From an uncultured Clostridium sp. (GTDB lineage Bacteria > Bacillota > Clostridia > Clostridiales > Clostridiaceae), in the NCBI RefSeq assembly GCF_910588715.1, contig NZ_CAJURG010000002.1:62001-126000 (forward strand): 64,000 nucleotides of DNA, given 5' to 3'. Position numbers and translations under genes: made by a program. The notes under the pieces were generated by a model, which made no database searches, was not told where the DNA came from, and worked only from the letters and a program-made list of their open reading frames with translations. Position 1 is the first letter of the stretch, and the number at the start of each line of letters is the position of its first letter. Below are positions 16,446-25,670 of the stretch, one piece after another.

Positions 16446-17096
16446 TTAAAAAACTCCAAATATTAATTTTGCAAAAGCCATAAATCCATTTAATATAAAT
16501 CCAACTGGAATTGATAAAATAGTTCCTCCAATAAATATAATTGCAATAAGTATTAAAAATTGATATTGATATATTTTATCTGAAACCTTATAAAATGTTT
16601 TTGGCCATAAGTCTCTAAATATTTCAAATCCAGCTAATCCTGGTATAGGTAATAAATTAAATACAAATAAACTTACATTTATACTTGCAATTAGCATTAT
16701 CATAGTACTTAATATAAAATATGTTGTATCTGATAAAATATTAGATAAAAATCTAAATGTAGCTACATATAATATTGTTGCTATGAAGCCTACTAATAAA
16801 TTAGCTAATGGTGCTGCAATAGAAACCTTTATTGCATCTTTATATCCCCTTTTATAAGCACTAGGATTAGTATTTAATGGCTTAGTCCATCCAAAGCTTG
16901 CTATTAAAATAAGTATAAATCCCATTAAATCTATATGTGCAGCTGGATTTAATGTTAATCTTCCTTGAAACCTTGGAGTTTTGTCTCCTAATTTATCTGC
17001 AACTAAAGCCTTTGCATATCCTTGTGCAGTAAAAGCTATTAGTATTGCTGGTATTTTTAAAATTATCATCAATAATTGCATTCTAAATGGGCTCAT
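16446..17096 (-). CDS. Site-2-protease-like membrane protein without zinc ligands
   Basis: This 216-residue protein aligns with the YwhC-type M50 family. It shares KLGDKTPRFQGRLTLNPAAHID (here residues 35-56) almost word for word, followed by several transmembrane segments and NLLPIP at 147-152. The HExxH zinc motif position (normally HEFAHA) reads QGYAKA at 25-30. The third ligand aspartate in NLLPIPxLDG is replaced by alanine (A155). All three metal ligands are thus absent, and proteolysis is not expected. It may be a membrane scaffold or a substrate-binding pseudoprotease. Confidence 0.8.
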   Translation of the reverse strand: MSPFRMQLLMIILKIPAILIAFTAQGYAKALVADKLGDKTPRFQGRLTLNPAAHIDLMGFILILIASFGWTKPLNTNPSAYKRGYKDAIKVSIAAPLANLLVGFIATILYVATFRFLSNILSDTTYFILSTMIMLIASINVSLFVFNLLPIPGLAGFEIFRDLWPKTFYKVSDKIYQYQFLILIAIIFIGGTILSIPVGFILNGFMAFAKLIFGVF

Positions 17097-17177
17097 TATA
17101 TCTCCCCTCCCTGTTATTCTTTTTAATTATTATACCATATATTATAGTATAAATTATTTTATTAATAATAATTTAAT

Positions 17178-17214
17178 AAAAAAGGTAAAATGCTTAAAAC
17201 ATTTTACCTTTTTT
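17178..17214. terminator. Intrinsic terminator of the LCP gene
   Basis: A perfect 15-bp stem AAAAAAGGTAAAATG / CATTTTACCTTTTTT with a 7-nt loop directly after the stop codon at 17218; flanking T/A runs fit a minus-strand terminator. Confidence 0.9.
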
Positions 17215-17217
17215 ATT

Positions 17218-18753
17218 TTAAATCTCTGATTCTATTTGAATGCCTTCTACACCCTCTTGACTATCACCTTGTTCTAAATCTCCTACTGGTGCATTTGTAT
17301 CTGTGTCTGGCTCTTGATTTGGCGGAACAATTGGCTCCTCTGGAGTTTGTTCTGGTTTTGAATCTGGAGTCTCTTCTGGTTTTTGTTCTGGTTCTTTGTC
17401 TGGAATCTTATCTGGAATCTTATCTGGCTCTTTATCAGGTTCCTTATCTGGAGTTTGTTCTGGTTTATTATCTGGAACTTTATCTGGTTCTATTGTTGGT
17501 TTTTGTATTGTACTTCCCGAATTATTATTTCCATTACTTGTTCCGTTATTATTTCCGTTACTACTGTTTTCAGTGCCACTTCCATTATTACTTCCACTAG
17601 AACTATTTCCGTTGCCCTTATTAGTACTTGGTGTTGGTGTAACAAAATCGTCTCCATCTTCTAAATAATCTTCAGGATTAATATTATGTTTATTATTATA
17701 TTCATCTGAATCTGTTTTATAATTGGACATTGCTTCATTAAATGAATCATAATCATAATCTTTAGGATTTGGAACCTTTCCTTCAAATATAAATTCATCT
17801 AAGAATTTAGCATTTTGCTCTCTATCCATTAAAAATACCCATCCTAAATTTTTATATAATCCTCCATCTGCTAAATCTGGAATTGGGATTTGAAGTTGCT
17901 TAATCTCTAAACTTGGGAATTTATATATTGTATATGCCATATTTAAAGCTTGTATTGGCTCAATATTTGTTTTTATGTACTCTAACATATTGTTCATTAT
18001 TCCTAAATATTTAGTAGGTTTAGTTTGCTTTAATTTTTCAGCGACTTTTATTAAAACCTCTCTTTGTCTATCTGTTCTTGCATATTCATCTCCAACACCT
18101 TTTCTTATCCTTGCATAAGATAAAGCTTGTTTTCCATTTAAAACTTGTATTCCAGCTTCAGTTACAGGACAATCATTTCCACCTGTAGATTCACCAATAT
18201 ACTTATTTAATTCTTCTAACATATAATCTTCTACATTTAACTCTAATCCACCCATTTGATCAATAATAGCTTCAAATCCCCAGAAATTAATAATTACGTA
18301 CTTATCTAAAGCAATTCCATAAGTTTCTTTTATAGTTTTTATTAAAAGTTCTGGACCTCCATATGCTAAAGCAGCATTTAATTTTCCTTCTCCATGACCT
18401 GGAATATTAACCAAGGTATCTCTAAATAATGAGGTTAATCTTATTTCTTTTTTATTATTATCTAATGTAGCAATTATAATAGAATCTGCTCTTGATGCTT
18501 CATCTAAAGTTCTTGCATCTGTTCCTATTAATAAAACATTTGTTATTCCTTCAACTTCTTTATAATTAGTATCTGATATAGATTCTGAAGGATCTAATCC
18601 TGAGTATATTTTATTTCTTACATACATATATCCCGTTGCAAGAGTACAGATTAGTAAAGCAAAAATAATTAATGTAGATATTATAACCTTCTTTTTAACT
18701 GACCACCTTTTCTTTTTAGAACGTTTTTTTCTTTTTCTAGTTGAATTACTCAT
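17218..18753 (-). CDS. LytR-CpsA-Psr (LCP) family cell-wall ligase
   Basis: The 511-residue type II membrane protein has a very basic N-terminus (RKRKKRSKKKRW), one transmembrane helix (about 25-48), and an extracellular LCP domain (about 70-330). The LCP domain carries GTDARTLDEASRADSI, LTSLFRDT, GHGEGKLNAALAYGG and RTDRQREV, including its conserved Asp and Arg residues. The C-terminus is low complexity: a Ser/Gly/Asn spacer, then Pro/Glu/Asp/Lys repeats of the form KPEQTPDK, EPDKIPDK. LCP proteins transfer polyprenyl-linked glycopolymers to peptidoglycan, and the tail probably spans or binds the wall. Confidence 0.9.
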   Translation of the reverse strand: MSNSTRKRKKRSKKKRWSVKKKVIISTLIIFALLICTLATGYMYVRNKIYSGLDPSESISDTNYKEVEGITNVLLIGTDARTLDEASRADSIIIATLDNNKKEIRLTSLFRDTLVNIPGHGEGKLNAALAYGGPELLIKTIKETYGIALDKYVIINFWGFEAIIDQMGGLELNVEDYMLEELNKYIGESTGGNDCPVTEAGIQVLNGKQALSYARIRKGVGDEYARTDRQREVLIKVAEKLKQTKPTKYLGIMNNMLEYIKTNIEPIQALNMAYTIYKFPSLEIKQLQIPIPDLADGGLYKNLGWVFLMDREQNAKFLDEFIFEGKVPNPKDYDYDSFNEAMSNYKTDSDEYNNKHNINPEDYLEDGDDFVTPTPSTNKGNGNSSSGSNNGSGTENSSNGNNNGTSNGNNNSGSTIQKPTIEPDKVPDNKPEQTPDKEPDKEPDKIPDKIPDKEPEQKPEETPDSKPEQTPEEPIVPPNQEPDTDTNAPVGDLEQGDSQEGVEGIQIESEI

Positions 18754-19179
18754 GACTGTGCCATCCCTTCAAAAATATTAATTTTTAATATTAAAAGTTA
18801 AATATATGCATTATTATTTTAAATATAGTTTATGTATTTTTAAATTTATAATTATAAATTTAATACTATAATAATACCACATTTTACATCAAATTTTACA
18901 TTTAAAATGTTATTTTTGTATTTTTTTAAATTTTAATATTATTATTTTAAAATTATTGTATTTATATATATGTTTTATTAAACAAATAATTTCATTTTTA
19001 TACATTTTACCCTATAAATTAAAACATTATTTTTAGTACCTTGGTTATAATATAAATAAGATATTTATTCTTGTAAAAAATATTTTAGAAAATAAAAAAT
19101 AATTTAATATTTACTTATATTATTTTAAGTATTATTATAAATATTGTGTAAAATTTAGATAATCGATGGAGGTCTTTTT
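18754..19179. other. 426-bp AT-rich divergent intergenic region
   Basis: This lies between the divergent LCP and arginase genes and is almost pure A/T. A TATAAT at 19046-19051 could be a -10 element for arginase, but no matching -35 was found. No ORF, RNA or palindromic operator was recognised. Confidence 0.4.
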
Positions 19180-20079
19180 ATGAATATAAGTATTATTGGA
19201 ATGCCTCTTTTTTATGGTTGTGATAAACCTGGCGTAGAAAAGGGACCTGAAGAATTAAGAAAAAACAACCTTATAGATATTTTTAAAGAAAATCATGATG
19301 TTTATGATTTAGGAGATGTTGATGTTGAAAAAGCAAATGCTGAAGATAAATTCTTAAGTAACTCCAAATTAAAATATTTAGATCAAGTTGTTTCGGCAAA
19401 TAATGGACTAGCTACTAAAGTTTTAACTGCATTAGAAAACGATACTTTGCCTTTTATTGTTGGTGGAGATCATTCCTTAGCATTAGGATCAATTGCTGGA
19501 GCTAGTAAATTTTTAGGAAATGATTTAGCTGTAATTTGGATAGATGCTCATGGAGATATAAATACTGAGGAGACCTCACCTACTGGAAATATTCATGGAA
19601 TGCCGTTAGCTGCATCAATGGGTATTGGCTATAAAAAACTAACTTCAATTTTCTTTGATGATTATAAAATAAAACCTGAAAATGTTTTTATTCTAGCTTG
19701 CCGTGACTTAGATCAAGGAGAAATAGAATTAATAAATGAACTTAATATGCATGTTTGGACAAACAATGATATAGATATTAAAGGAGCTAACGCAGTTTCT
19801 CAAGAATTATTATCTATAATAAGAGAAAAAGAAATAAAAAATATCCATCTTTCTTATGATATAGATTGCTTAGATCCTGAATATGTTCCAGGTACTGGAA
19901 CTCCAGTACATAATGGTTTATCTTTTACTGAAAGTAAAATATTAATTGAATCCATTTTAGGTACAAGCTTGGTAAGATCTATCGATTTTGTTGAATATAA
20001 CCCTGATTTAGATGAAAATAATAGAACTATAGAAACTTGTATAGAATTATTAAAACTTATATCTAAAACTCTAAAATAA
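19180..20079 (+). CDS. rocF: Arginase
   Basis: This 299-residue ureohydrolase carries all manganese-binding signatures: GGDHSLALGS (about 88-97), IDAHGDINT (about 117-125) with GNIHGMPLA following, and SYDIDCLDPEYVPGTGTP (about 224-241). It hydrolyses L-arginine to ornithine and urea in the cytoplasm. Retention of the GNIHGMPL substrate loop and ~300-residue length favours arginase over agmatinase. No rocD or ornithine pathway gene is adjacent; a spermidine/putrescine transport operon lies 3 kb downstream. ATG follows TGGAGG. Confidence 0.9.
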   Translation: MNISIIGMPLFYGCDKPGVEKGPEELRKNNLIDIFKENHDVYDLGDVDVEKANAEDKFLSNSKLKYLDQVVSANNGLATKVLTALENDTLPFIVGGDHSLALGSIAGASKFLGNDLAVIWIDAHGDINTEETSPTGNIHGMPLAASMGIGYKKLTSIFFDDYKIKPENVFILACRDLDQGEIELINELNMHVWTNNDIDIKGANAVSQELLSIIREKEIKNIHLSYDIDCLDPEYVPGTGTPVHNGLSFTESKILIESILGTSLVRSIDFVEYNPDLDENNRTIETCIELLKLISKTLK

Positions 20080-20089
20080 AATTTGAAAG

Positions 20090-20129
20090 TTGCATTTTTA
20101 TTGAATGTTTTAACTCAATAAAAATGCAA
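20090..20129 (+). terminator. Terminator of arginase
   Basis: Perfect 15-bp stem TTGCATTTTTATTGA / TCAATAAAAATGCAA with a 10-nt loop, followed by TTTCTTTTATTT. Confidence 0.85.
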
Positions 20130-20255
20130 TTTCTTTTATTTATATAATATTTTTTATAAAAAATTATTTTTATACTAGTCTTTTTATTATTAATTTGTTT
20201 ATTAATATAAGGTATGATATTATAAAATGAATAAACTAAAATTTTGGAGGTAAAG

Positions 20256-20882
20256 ATGAAATTATTATTTTTCGATACTGAAACAACTAGTGTGCGTCCT
20301 GGACATATATGCCAGTTAAGTTATATAACTGTAGATACTTCTACAAAACCACAAAAAACAGTAGGTAAAAACTTTTTCTTTACAGTAGATGAAATGGACC
20401 CAGCAGCACAAGAAGTTCATGGATTTTCCCTTGAAAAACTTTATGAATTATCTAATGGCTTAGAGTTTTTAGAGCAAATTCAAGATTTTATGAATGATTT
20501 TTTTGATGCTGATTTTGTTATTGGTCATAATGTTCAATTTGATGTTAAGTTTTTAAAACATGAAGTTAATTCTTTATATGAAGCTGGAATGATAGATTCA
20601 ACTTGGGAACCTAAAAAAACATTTTGTACTATGGCATACTATAAAGATATATGTAAAATACCTTCTCCGAATGGTAATGGAATAAAAAATCCTAAACTTT
20701 CTGAAACAATTGAATATTTAGGAATTACTGATGAAGCTATAGAAAAAAAAGCCAATGAATTATTCCAAGGTAGCGGAAATTATCATGATGCTAGATTTGA
20801 TACTGCAGCTGTTTATCTTTTAGTTATTGAAGGAATGAAAAAGAAATTAATAAAACCAGGCTTCTTTTCAAGTCAACTTTAA
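20256..20882 (+). CDS. DnaQ-like DEDDh 3'-5' exonuclease
   Basis: This 208-residue protein is a single exonuclease domain: LLFFDTETT (DxE, residues 3-11), VIGHNVQFDVKFL (the ExoII-type aspartate, about 88-100) and YHDARFDTAAVYLL (His and Asp of DEDDh, about 173-186). Stand-alone domains of this type process DNA or RNA 3' ends. The start is ATG 20256; a TTG four codons earlier would place GGAGG inside the coding region. It is convergent with pflA. Confidence 0.85.
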   Translation: MKLLFFDTETTSVRPGHICQLSYITVDTSTKPQKTVGKNFFFTVDEMDPAAQEVHGFSLEKLYELSNGLEFLEQIQDFMNDFFDADFVIGHNVQFDVKFLKHEVNSLYEAGMIDSTWEPKKTFCTMAYYKDICKIPSPNGNGIKNPKLSETIEYLGITDEAIEKKANELFQGSGNYHDARFDTAAVYLLVIEGMKKKLIKPGFFSSQL

Positions 20883-20885
20883 CTT

Positions 20886-20938
20886 AAAAATAAAAATAGC
20901 AGTAAACTTTTAAAAAAAGTACTGCTATTTTTATTTTA
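20886..20938. terminator. Bidirectional terminator
   Basis: AAAATAAAAATAGCAGTA pairs with TACTGCTATTTTTATTTT around a 15-nt loop, between the convergent exonuclease and pflA genes; it overlaps the pflA stop codon by about 3 bp. Confidence 0.8.
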
Positions 20939-21649
20939 TAAATTAAGTAATTTATATAATTCTTTACATTTATCCTTGTCCATTGCAGGAACACCATCTA
21001 ATCTATATTTTATTCCCATATTTTCATATTTATTTATACCAAGTAAGTGATATGGAAGTAATTCTACTTTTTCAACATTATTTAAAGTTTTTATAAATTC
21101 TCCTAATGATTTTATATATTCTTCACTATCAGTCATTCCTGGAACAACAACTTGTCTTATCCACATTTTTGTATTACACTTCTTGCAAGCTTCTAAAAAT
21201 CTTAAGCTTTCATCTATGTTTATTGCTGTCATTTCCTTATATCCTTCTTTTGTAAGATGCTTAACATCAAAAAGAACTAAATCAGTATATTTTAATATCT
21301 CTTCGTAATTTCCAAATCCTACACCTGCTGTATCTAGTGTTGTATGGATTCCCTTTTCCTTGCAAAGTCTTAAACATTCCTTTAAAAACTCTGGCTGTCT
21401 TAATGGGTCACCACCTGAAAAGGTAACTCCCCCTCCAGATCTTTCAAAATAGCTTCTAAACCTAGCAATTTTATTTACTAACTCTTCTGGTGTAAGTTCT
21501 AACGCCTCTTCTCCTTTATCACTCCATGTATCTGGATTGTGACAATACTGACATCTTAATGCACATCCTTGCATGAATACTACAACTCTAATCCCTGGAC
21601 CATCTACTAATCCCATTGTTTCTATTGAATGTATAGTTCCTTTTAACAT
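20936..21649 (-). CDS. pflA: Pyruvate formate-lyase-activating enzyme
   Basis: This 237-residue radical SAM protein has the cluster motif CALRCQYC (CxxxCxxC, about residues 29-36), the GGVTFSGGDP SAM-binding stretch (about 72-81) and the ETMGLVDGPGIR N-terminal signature of glycyl-radical activases. It installs the glycyl radical on pyruvate formate-lyase using SAM and a 4Fe-4S cluster. No pflB or other glycyl-radical enzyme is adjacent, so the partner must be elsewhere. ATG follows GGAGGAGAA. Upstream there is a long hairpin in the mRNA leader. Confidence 0.9.
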   Translation of the reverse strand: MLKGTIHSIETMGLVDGPGIRVVVFMQGCALRCQYCHNPDTWSDKGEEALELTPEELVNKIARFRSYFERSGGGVTFSGGDPLRQPEFLKECLRLCKEKGIHTTLDTAGVGFGNYEEILKYTDLVLFDVKHLTKEGYKEMTAINIDESLRFLEACKKCNTKMWIRQVVVPGMTDSEEYIKSLGEFIKTLNNVEKVELLPYHLLGINKYENMGIKYRLDGVPAMDKDKCKELYKLLNL

Positions 21650-21658
21650 TTCTCCTCC

Positions 21659-21711
21659 GTTGCTAAAAACTATAATTTCATTTGCATTAATAGTTTTATA
21701 AAACTAGCAAC
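21659..21711 (-). promoter_or_regulatory. Hairpin in the pflA mRNA leader next to the ribosome binding site
   Basis: GTTGCTA pairs with TAGCAAC, and inside it AAAACTAT pairs with ATAGTTTT, with a 7-nt one-sided bulge. On the minus strand the 3' arm ends immediately before GGAGGAG of pflA, so it could stabilise the transcript or tune translation. There is no T-run, so it is not a standard terminator. Confidence 0.5.
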
Positions 21712-22234
21712 TTCTCCTTTCTAATTATAATATATTCTATATTCTTAAAGCCTTATATATTTATTTTAACTGTTATAAGCCTGTGATTATTATACACCTT
21801 AATTGAAAATTTGTTAATAGCTGTATATAACGATTATTTATTTATAATAATTATTATTTAACTAAACTTTAACTTTAATAGTTATTAATAATTCAAACAT
21901 ATTAAATATAAAATTTATATAATTTTACAAGTATATATAATCATATTAAATATAAATTTACATAATTTTATATTTATCTGTATTTTTTTCTGTTGTTTAC
22001 CAATTATAAATTTATAAAAAATTTCTATTTTAAGTAAATTAGAAAATTTATATCTATAATTTGCTATTACCCTTTAAATTAGGTATTTTTTATTTTTTTA
22101 ATATAATTTTCTATTCTTAGTTATACTAAACTTTTAATGTATAAATGTTAAACTTTTTTTTATTAATTTTACTTAAACCCTTTATTTATAAGCTTATATA
22201 AAGGATTTTTATTAAAATATTTTCTTTGAAAATA
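21712..22234. other. AT-rich intergenic stretch without recognised features
   Basis: About 520 bp of nearly pure A/T between divergent pflA and the cupin regulator. No plausible ORF with a ribosome binding site, no structured RNA and no clear inverted repeat was seen. A weak TTGTTAAT near 21811 recalls half a Rex site but lacks a matching second arm. Confidence 0.4.
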
Positions 22235-22306
22235 TTGATTTTTTTCTTGCAAATCTATATAATAACATGTGTTTGTTTAGTAATTTTAAACCATTAGTTT
22301 AGTAAT
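22235..22306 (+). promoter_or_regulatory. Promoter and direct-repeat operator of the cupin regulator
   Basis: -35 TTGATT (22235-22240) and -10 TATAAT (22258-22263) are separated by 17 bp. Two direct copies of GTTTAGTAAT follow at 22275-22284 and 22297-22306, 22 bp apart (about two helical turns) and near the expected transcription start. They are a likely site for autorepression by the XRE-type product. Confidence 0.6.
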
Positions 22307-22342
22307 AGTTATTATTAAGCTACTGAAAGGCAAGGTGAAATT

Positions 22343-22882
22343 GTGCAAATTGGTGATAAAATAAAACGAATGAGAATTGAAAAAGGATTAACACAAGAGG
22401 AACTTGCTAACAGATGTGAATTATCAAAAGGATTTATATCTCAAGTTGAAAATGATTTAACTTCTCCTTCTATTGCTACATTAATTGATATTCTTGAGAT
22501 ACTAGGGACAAACTTAAAAGAATTTTTTAGCGATGATAAGGATGAAAAAATAACTTATAAATATGAAGATATGTTTGAAACAGAAAATCATGATTTAAAA
22601 TATAAACTAATGTGGCTAGTTCCAAATGCACAAAAAAATGAAATGGAACCTATAATGATAACATTAGAACCTGGTGGAAAATATACAGAAGAAGAACCTC
22701 ATGAAGGTGAGGAATTTGGATATGTTTTATCGGGAACAATAACATTACATCTTGGTGATAAGTCGTATAAGGTTAAAAAAAATGAAAGCTTTTATTTTAA
22801 ACCAAGATCAAATCATTATATAAGTAATAGTGGAAAGACACCAGCTAAAGTAATTTGGATTTCTACTCCACCATCATTTTAA
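22343..22882 (+). CDS. XRE-family regulator with cupin domain (PuuR-like)
   Basis: This 179-residue protein joins an N-terminal HTH (about 1-62: IGDKIKRMRIEKGLTQEELA, then SKGFISQVENDLTSPSI) to a C-terminal cupin (about 105-175: EEPHEGEEFGYVLSGTITL and ESFYFKPRSNHYI). Proteins of this design regulate polyamine genes, and this one sits 90 bp ahead of potABCD, so it is probably a polyamine-responsive regulator of that operon. The start is GTG after AAGGTG. The small-molecule ligand is inferred from context. Confidence 0.85.
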   Translation: MQIGDKIKRMRIEKGLTQEELANRCELSKGFISQVENDLTSPSIATLIDILEILGTNLKEFFSDDKDEKITYKYEDMFETENHDLKYKLMWLVPNAQKNEMEPIMITLEPGGKYTEEEPHEGEEFGYVLSGTITLHLGDKSYKVKKNESFYFKPRSNHYISNSGKTPAKVIWISTPPSF

Positions 22883-22972
22883 ATTATATTTTAATTTTCA
22901 ATTTAGTTTTATAGAACTTATTTAAATTAGATAACTATAAAAAGTGTACTATTAAAGAAAGAGGTGTTTTTT

Positions 22973-24025
22973 TTGAGTCAAAATATTATAGAAATACAAA
23001 ATGTTTCTAAAGTCTATGGTGAGAATACCGTTTTAGATAATCTTTCGTTAAATATACGTAAAAATGAATTTTTAACTTTACTGGGACCTAGTGGTTGTGG
23101 TAAGACAACAACTCTTAAAATTATAGCAGGATTTGAAACTGCAGATAGTGGAAAGGTTATTTTTGATGGAAATAATATTTCTAATTTACCGCCTTATAAA
23201 AGACAATTAAATACTGTATTTCAAAAATATGCTTTATTCCCTCATATGAATATATATGAAAATATTGCTTTTGGATTAAAAATTAAAAAACTTCCTAAAG
23301 AAGAAATAGATAAAAAGGTTCGTGAAATGCTAAAAATGGTTGCTCTTGAAGGTTTTGAAAAAAGGTCAGTAGAATCTTTAAGCGGTGGACAACAACAAAG
23401 AGTTGCAATTGCTAGAGCTTTAGTAAATGAACCTCAAGTTTTATTACTTGATGAGCCACTTGGTGCACTTGATTTAAAACTTAGAAAAGAAATGCAATTA
23501 GAACTTAAAAAAATTCAAAAAAGACTTGGAATAACATTTATATTTGTAACTCATGACCAAGAAGAAGCCTTAACAATGTCTGATACTATTGTTGTAATGA
23601 ATAAAGGAAAGATTCAGCAAATGGGTTCACCAGAAGATATATATAATGAACCTGCTAATGCTTTTGTTGCAGATTTTATTGGTGAAAGTAATATTTTAGA
23701 TGGAGTTATGTTAGAAGATTTCAAAGTTAAGTTTGCTGATAATACTTTTACTTGTGTAGATAGTGGATTTAATAAAAATGAACCTATAGATGTTGTAATA
23801 AGACCTGAAGATATTGAAATTACAACTATTGATAAGGGAATGTTAACTGGAAAAGTTAATTCTGTAACATTTAAAGGTGTTCATTATGAAATAGAAGTAG
23901 AAACTAAAAGTAATAAGTGGATAATACATAACATCAAGAGCTCAACTGTAGGTGCTAATGTAGGATTAACTATAGACCCTGAAGCAATTCATATAATGAG
24001 AAAGGTTGAAAGTTATGAAAAATAA
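22973..24025 (+). CDS. potA: Spermidine/putrescine ABC transporter ATP-binding protein PotA
   Basis: This 350-residue ATPase has Walker [10 protein letters not shown] (about 37-45), the ABC signature [15 protein letters not shown] (about 134-148), Walker [12 protein letters not shown] and a switch histidine in FVTHDQEEA, then a C-terminal TOBE domain (about 270-345). The TTG at 22973 is chosen because GAGGTG lies just upstream and overlaps the earlier in-frame GTG. First structural gene of potABCD; it overlaps potB by 11 bp. Confidence 0.93.
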   Translation: MSQNIIEIQNVSKVYGENTVLDNLSLNIRKNEFLTLLGPSGCGKTTTLKIIAGFETADSGKVIFDGNNISNLPPYKRQLNTVFQKYALFPHMNIYENIAFGLKIKKLPKEEIDKKVREMLKMVALEGFEKRSVESLSGGQQQRVAIARALVNEPQVLLLDEPLGALDLKLRKEMQLELKKIQKRLGITFIFVTHDQEEALTMSDTIVVMNKGKIQQMGSPEDIYNEPANAFVADFIGESNILDGVMLEDFKVKFADNTFTCVDSGFNKNEPIDVVIRPEDIEITTIDKGMLTGKVNSVTFKGVHYEIEVETKSNKWIIHNIKSSTVGANVGLTIDPEAIHIMRKVESYEK

Positions 24026-24842
24026 AAATAATCACAGCTTACTTCCAGCATCCCCTTATATTATTTGGAGTGCTCTTTTTATTGTTATTCCACTTTTAAT
24101 AGTAGTTTTCTTTAGCTTCACAACAAAATCTGGAGATAATTATAGCTTTTCTCTTGAAAACTTTAAAAGATTACTCGATCCAAACTACCTAAAGGTATTT
24201 TGGAGAAGCTTACTTTTAGCTGCTGAAGCCACATTAGGATGTCTTATACTTGGATATCCAGTTGCATATTTAATTTCTAAAATGAGAGAAGGAAAAAGAA
24301 ACGTATTAATTATGCTTTTCATAGTTCCAATGTGGATGAACTTCTTACTTAGGACATATGCTTGGCTTCCTATTTTAGGCAGAAACGGACTTATTAATAA
24401 TCTTTTAGTTAGCTTAGGACTTTCTCGTATTGATATTCTTTATAACGACTTTGCTGTACTTTTAGGTATGGTATATAACTTTTTACCATTTATGATATTA
24501 CCTATATATACTGTGCTTACAAAAATAGATAAAGATTTAATTAATGCTGCTGCTGACTTAGGTGCTGATAGAAAAAAAATATTTACTAAAATAATTATTC
24601 CTTTAAGTATGCCTGGCGTTATTTCAGGAATTACAATGGTATTTATGCCTGCTGTTTCTACATTTGTTATATCTAGAATACTAGGTGGTGGTCAATATAT
24701 GCTACTTGGTAACTTAATTGAAACACAATATACAACAATGGGCGATTGGAACTTTGGTTCTGCTATTGCAATATTTATGATGATAATAATATTAATTTCA
24801 ATGGCCTTCATGAATAGATTTGAAGGTACAGATGATAAATAA
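24015..24842 (+). CDS. potB: Spermidine/putrescine ABC transporter permease PotB
   Basis: This 275-residue permease has six predicted transmembrane helices and the cytoplasmic EAA loop, here [20 protein letters not shown] (about residues 176-195), which docks on the ATPase. The ATG at 24015 overlaps the potA end; an in-frame TTG at 24006 overlaps AAAGG and is less likely. With PotC it forms the membrane channel for polyamine import. Confidence 0.93.
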   Translation: MKNKNNHSLLPASPYIIWSALFIVIPLLIVVFFSFTTKSGDNYSFSLENFKRLLDPNYLKVFWRSLLLAAEATLGCLILGYPVAYLISKMREGKRNVLIMLFIVPMWMNFLLRTYAWLPILGRNGLINNLLVSLGLSRIDILYNDFAVLLGMVYNFLPFMILPIYTVLTKIDKDLINAAADLGADRKKIFTKIIIPLSMPGVISGITMVFMPAVSTFVISRILGGGQYMLLGNLIETQYTTMGDWNFGSAIAIFMMIIILISMAFMNRFEGTDDK

Positions 24843-24856
24843 GGAGGAGATATACT

Positions 24857-25669
24857 ATGATAAGAAAACTTGAATCTTTTATTAAAAGATTTTATTTAAT
24901 ACTAATTTTTATATTTCTTTATACACCAATAGTTACTTTAATGGTATTCTCCTTTAACGATTCAAAATCAATGGGAAAATGGAGTGGCTTTACTTTAAGA
25001 TGGTATACTAACCTTTTCCAAAATGCTAGAATAATGGAAGCATTAAAGTATACAATAATAATAGCTGTCATTTCATCTATAGTTGCTACAATAATAGGTA
25101 CATTAGCTGCCATAGGAATTCATAGAATGAAAGGACTTCCTAAAAAAACATTATTAAATATAAATAACTTACCTGTATTAAATCCTGATATTGTTACTGG
25201 TATTTCAATAATGAGTTTATTTATATTTATATTTCCGTTACTAAGTAAAATAGGAATAAATGCTCAGTTTGGGTTTGGAACTATGCTTCTTGCCCATATT
25301 ACATTTAATATTCCCTATGTTGTATTATCAGTACTACCTAAATTAAAGCAATTACCTTCTAACATAACGGAAGCTGCTTTAGATTTAGGTGCAACACCAG
25401 GATATGCTATGAGAAAAATAATTTTACCTCAAATAAAACCTGGTATAGTTGCTGGTTTATTAATGGCTTTTACAATGTCTATTGATGACTTTGTAATTAG
25501 TTTCTTCACTACAGGACCTGGAGTAACTAATCTTTCTATAGAAATTTACTCTATGGCTAGAAAAGGAATTAACCCTTCTATTAATGCCTTATCTACTTTA
25601 ATGTTTATAACCGTATTAATTTTACTATTAATTGTAAATAGAAAAGAATTTACTTCAAGGGGTGAATAA
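24857..25669 (+). CDS. potC: Spermidine/putrescine ABC transporter permease PotC
   Basis: This 270-residue second permease has six membrane helices and the EAA loop TEAALDLGATPGYAMRKIILP. ATG follows AAGGAGGAG 14 bp after potB. Its last bases (GGGGTGAATAA) also supply the ribosome binding site of potD, so translation is coupled. Confidence 0.93.
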   Translation: MIRKLESFIKRFYLILIFIFLYTPIVTLMVFSFNDSKSMGKWSGFTLRWYTNLFQNARIMEALKYTIIIAVISSIVATIIGTLAAIGIHRMKGLPKKTLLNINNLPVLNPDIVTGISIMSLFIFIFPLLSKIGINAQFGFGTMLLAHITFNIPYVVLSVLPKLKQLPSNITEAALDLGATPGYAMRKIILPQIKPGIVAGLLMAFTMSIDDFVISFFTTGPGVTNLSIEIYSMARKGINPSINALSTLMFITVLILLLIVNRKEFTSRGE

Positions 25670-25670
25670 A

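Noticed and set aside
17396..17500. CRISPR-like direct repeats
   Set aside because: The repeats encode the in-frame KPxxTPDK-type tail of the LCP protein and have no spacers.
17190..17668. Overlapping plus-strand frames with Leu/Ser/Gly repeats
   Set aside because: They are antisense shadows of the repetitive Pro/Glu and Ser/Asn-rich tail of the LCP protein and lack ribosome binding sites.
21805..21835. Possible Rex (redox repressor) site upstream of pflA
   Set aside because: Only one half (TTGTTAAT) resembles the site; the second arm does not match TTAACAA.
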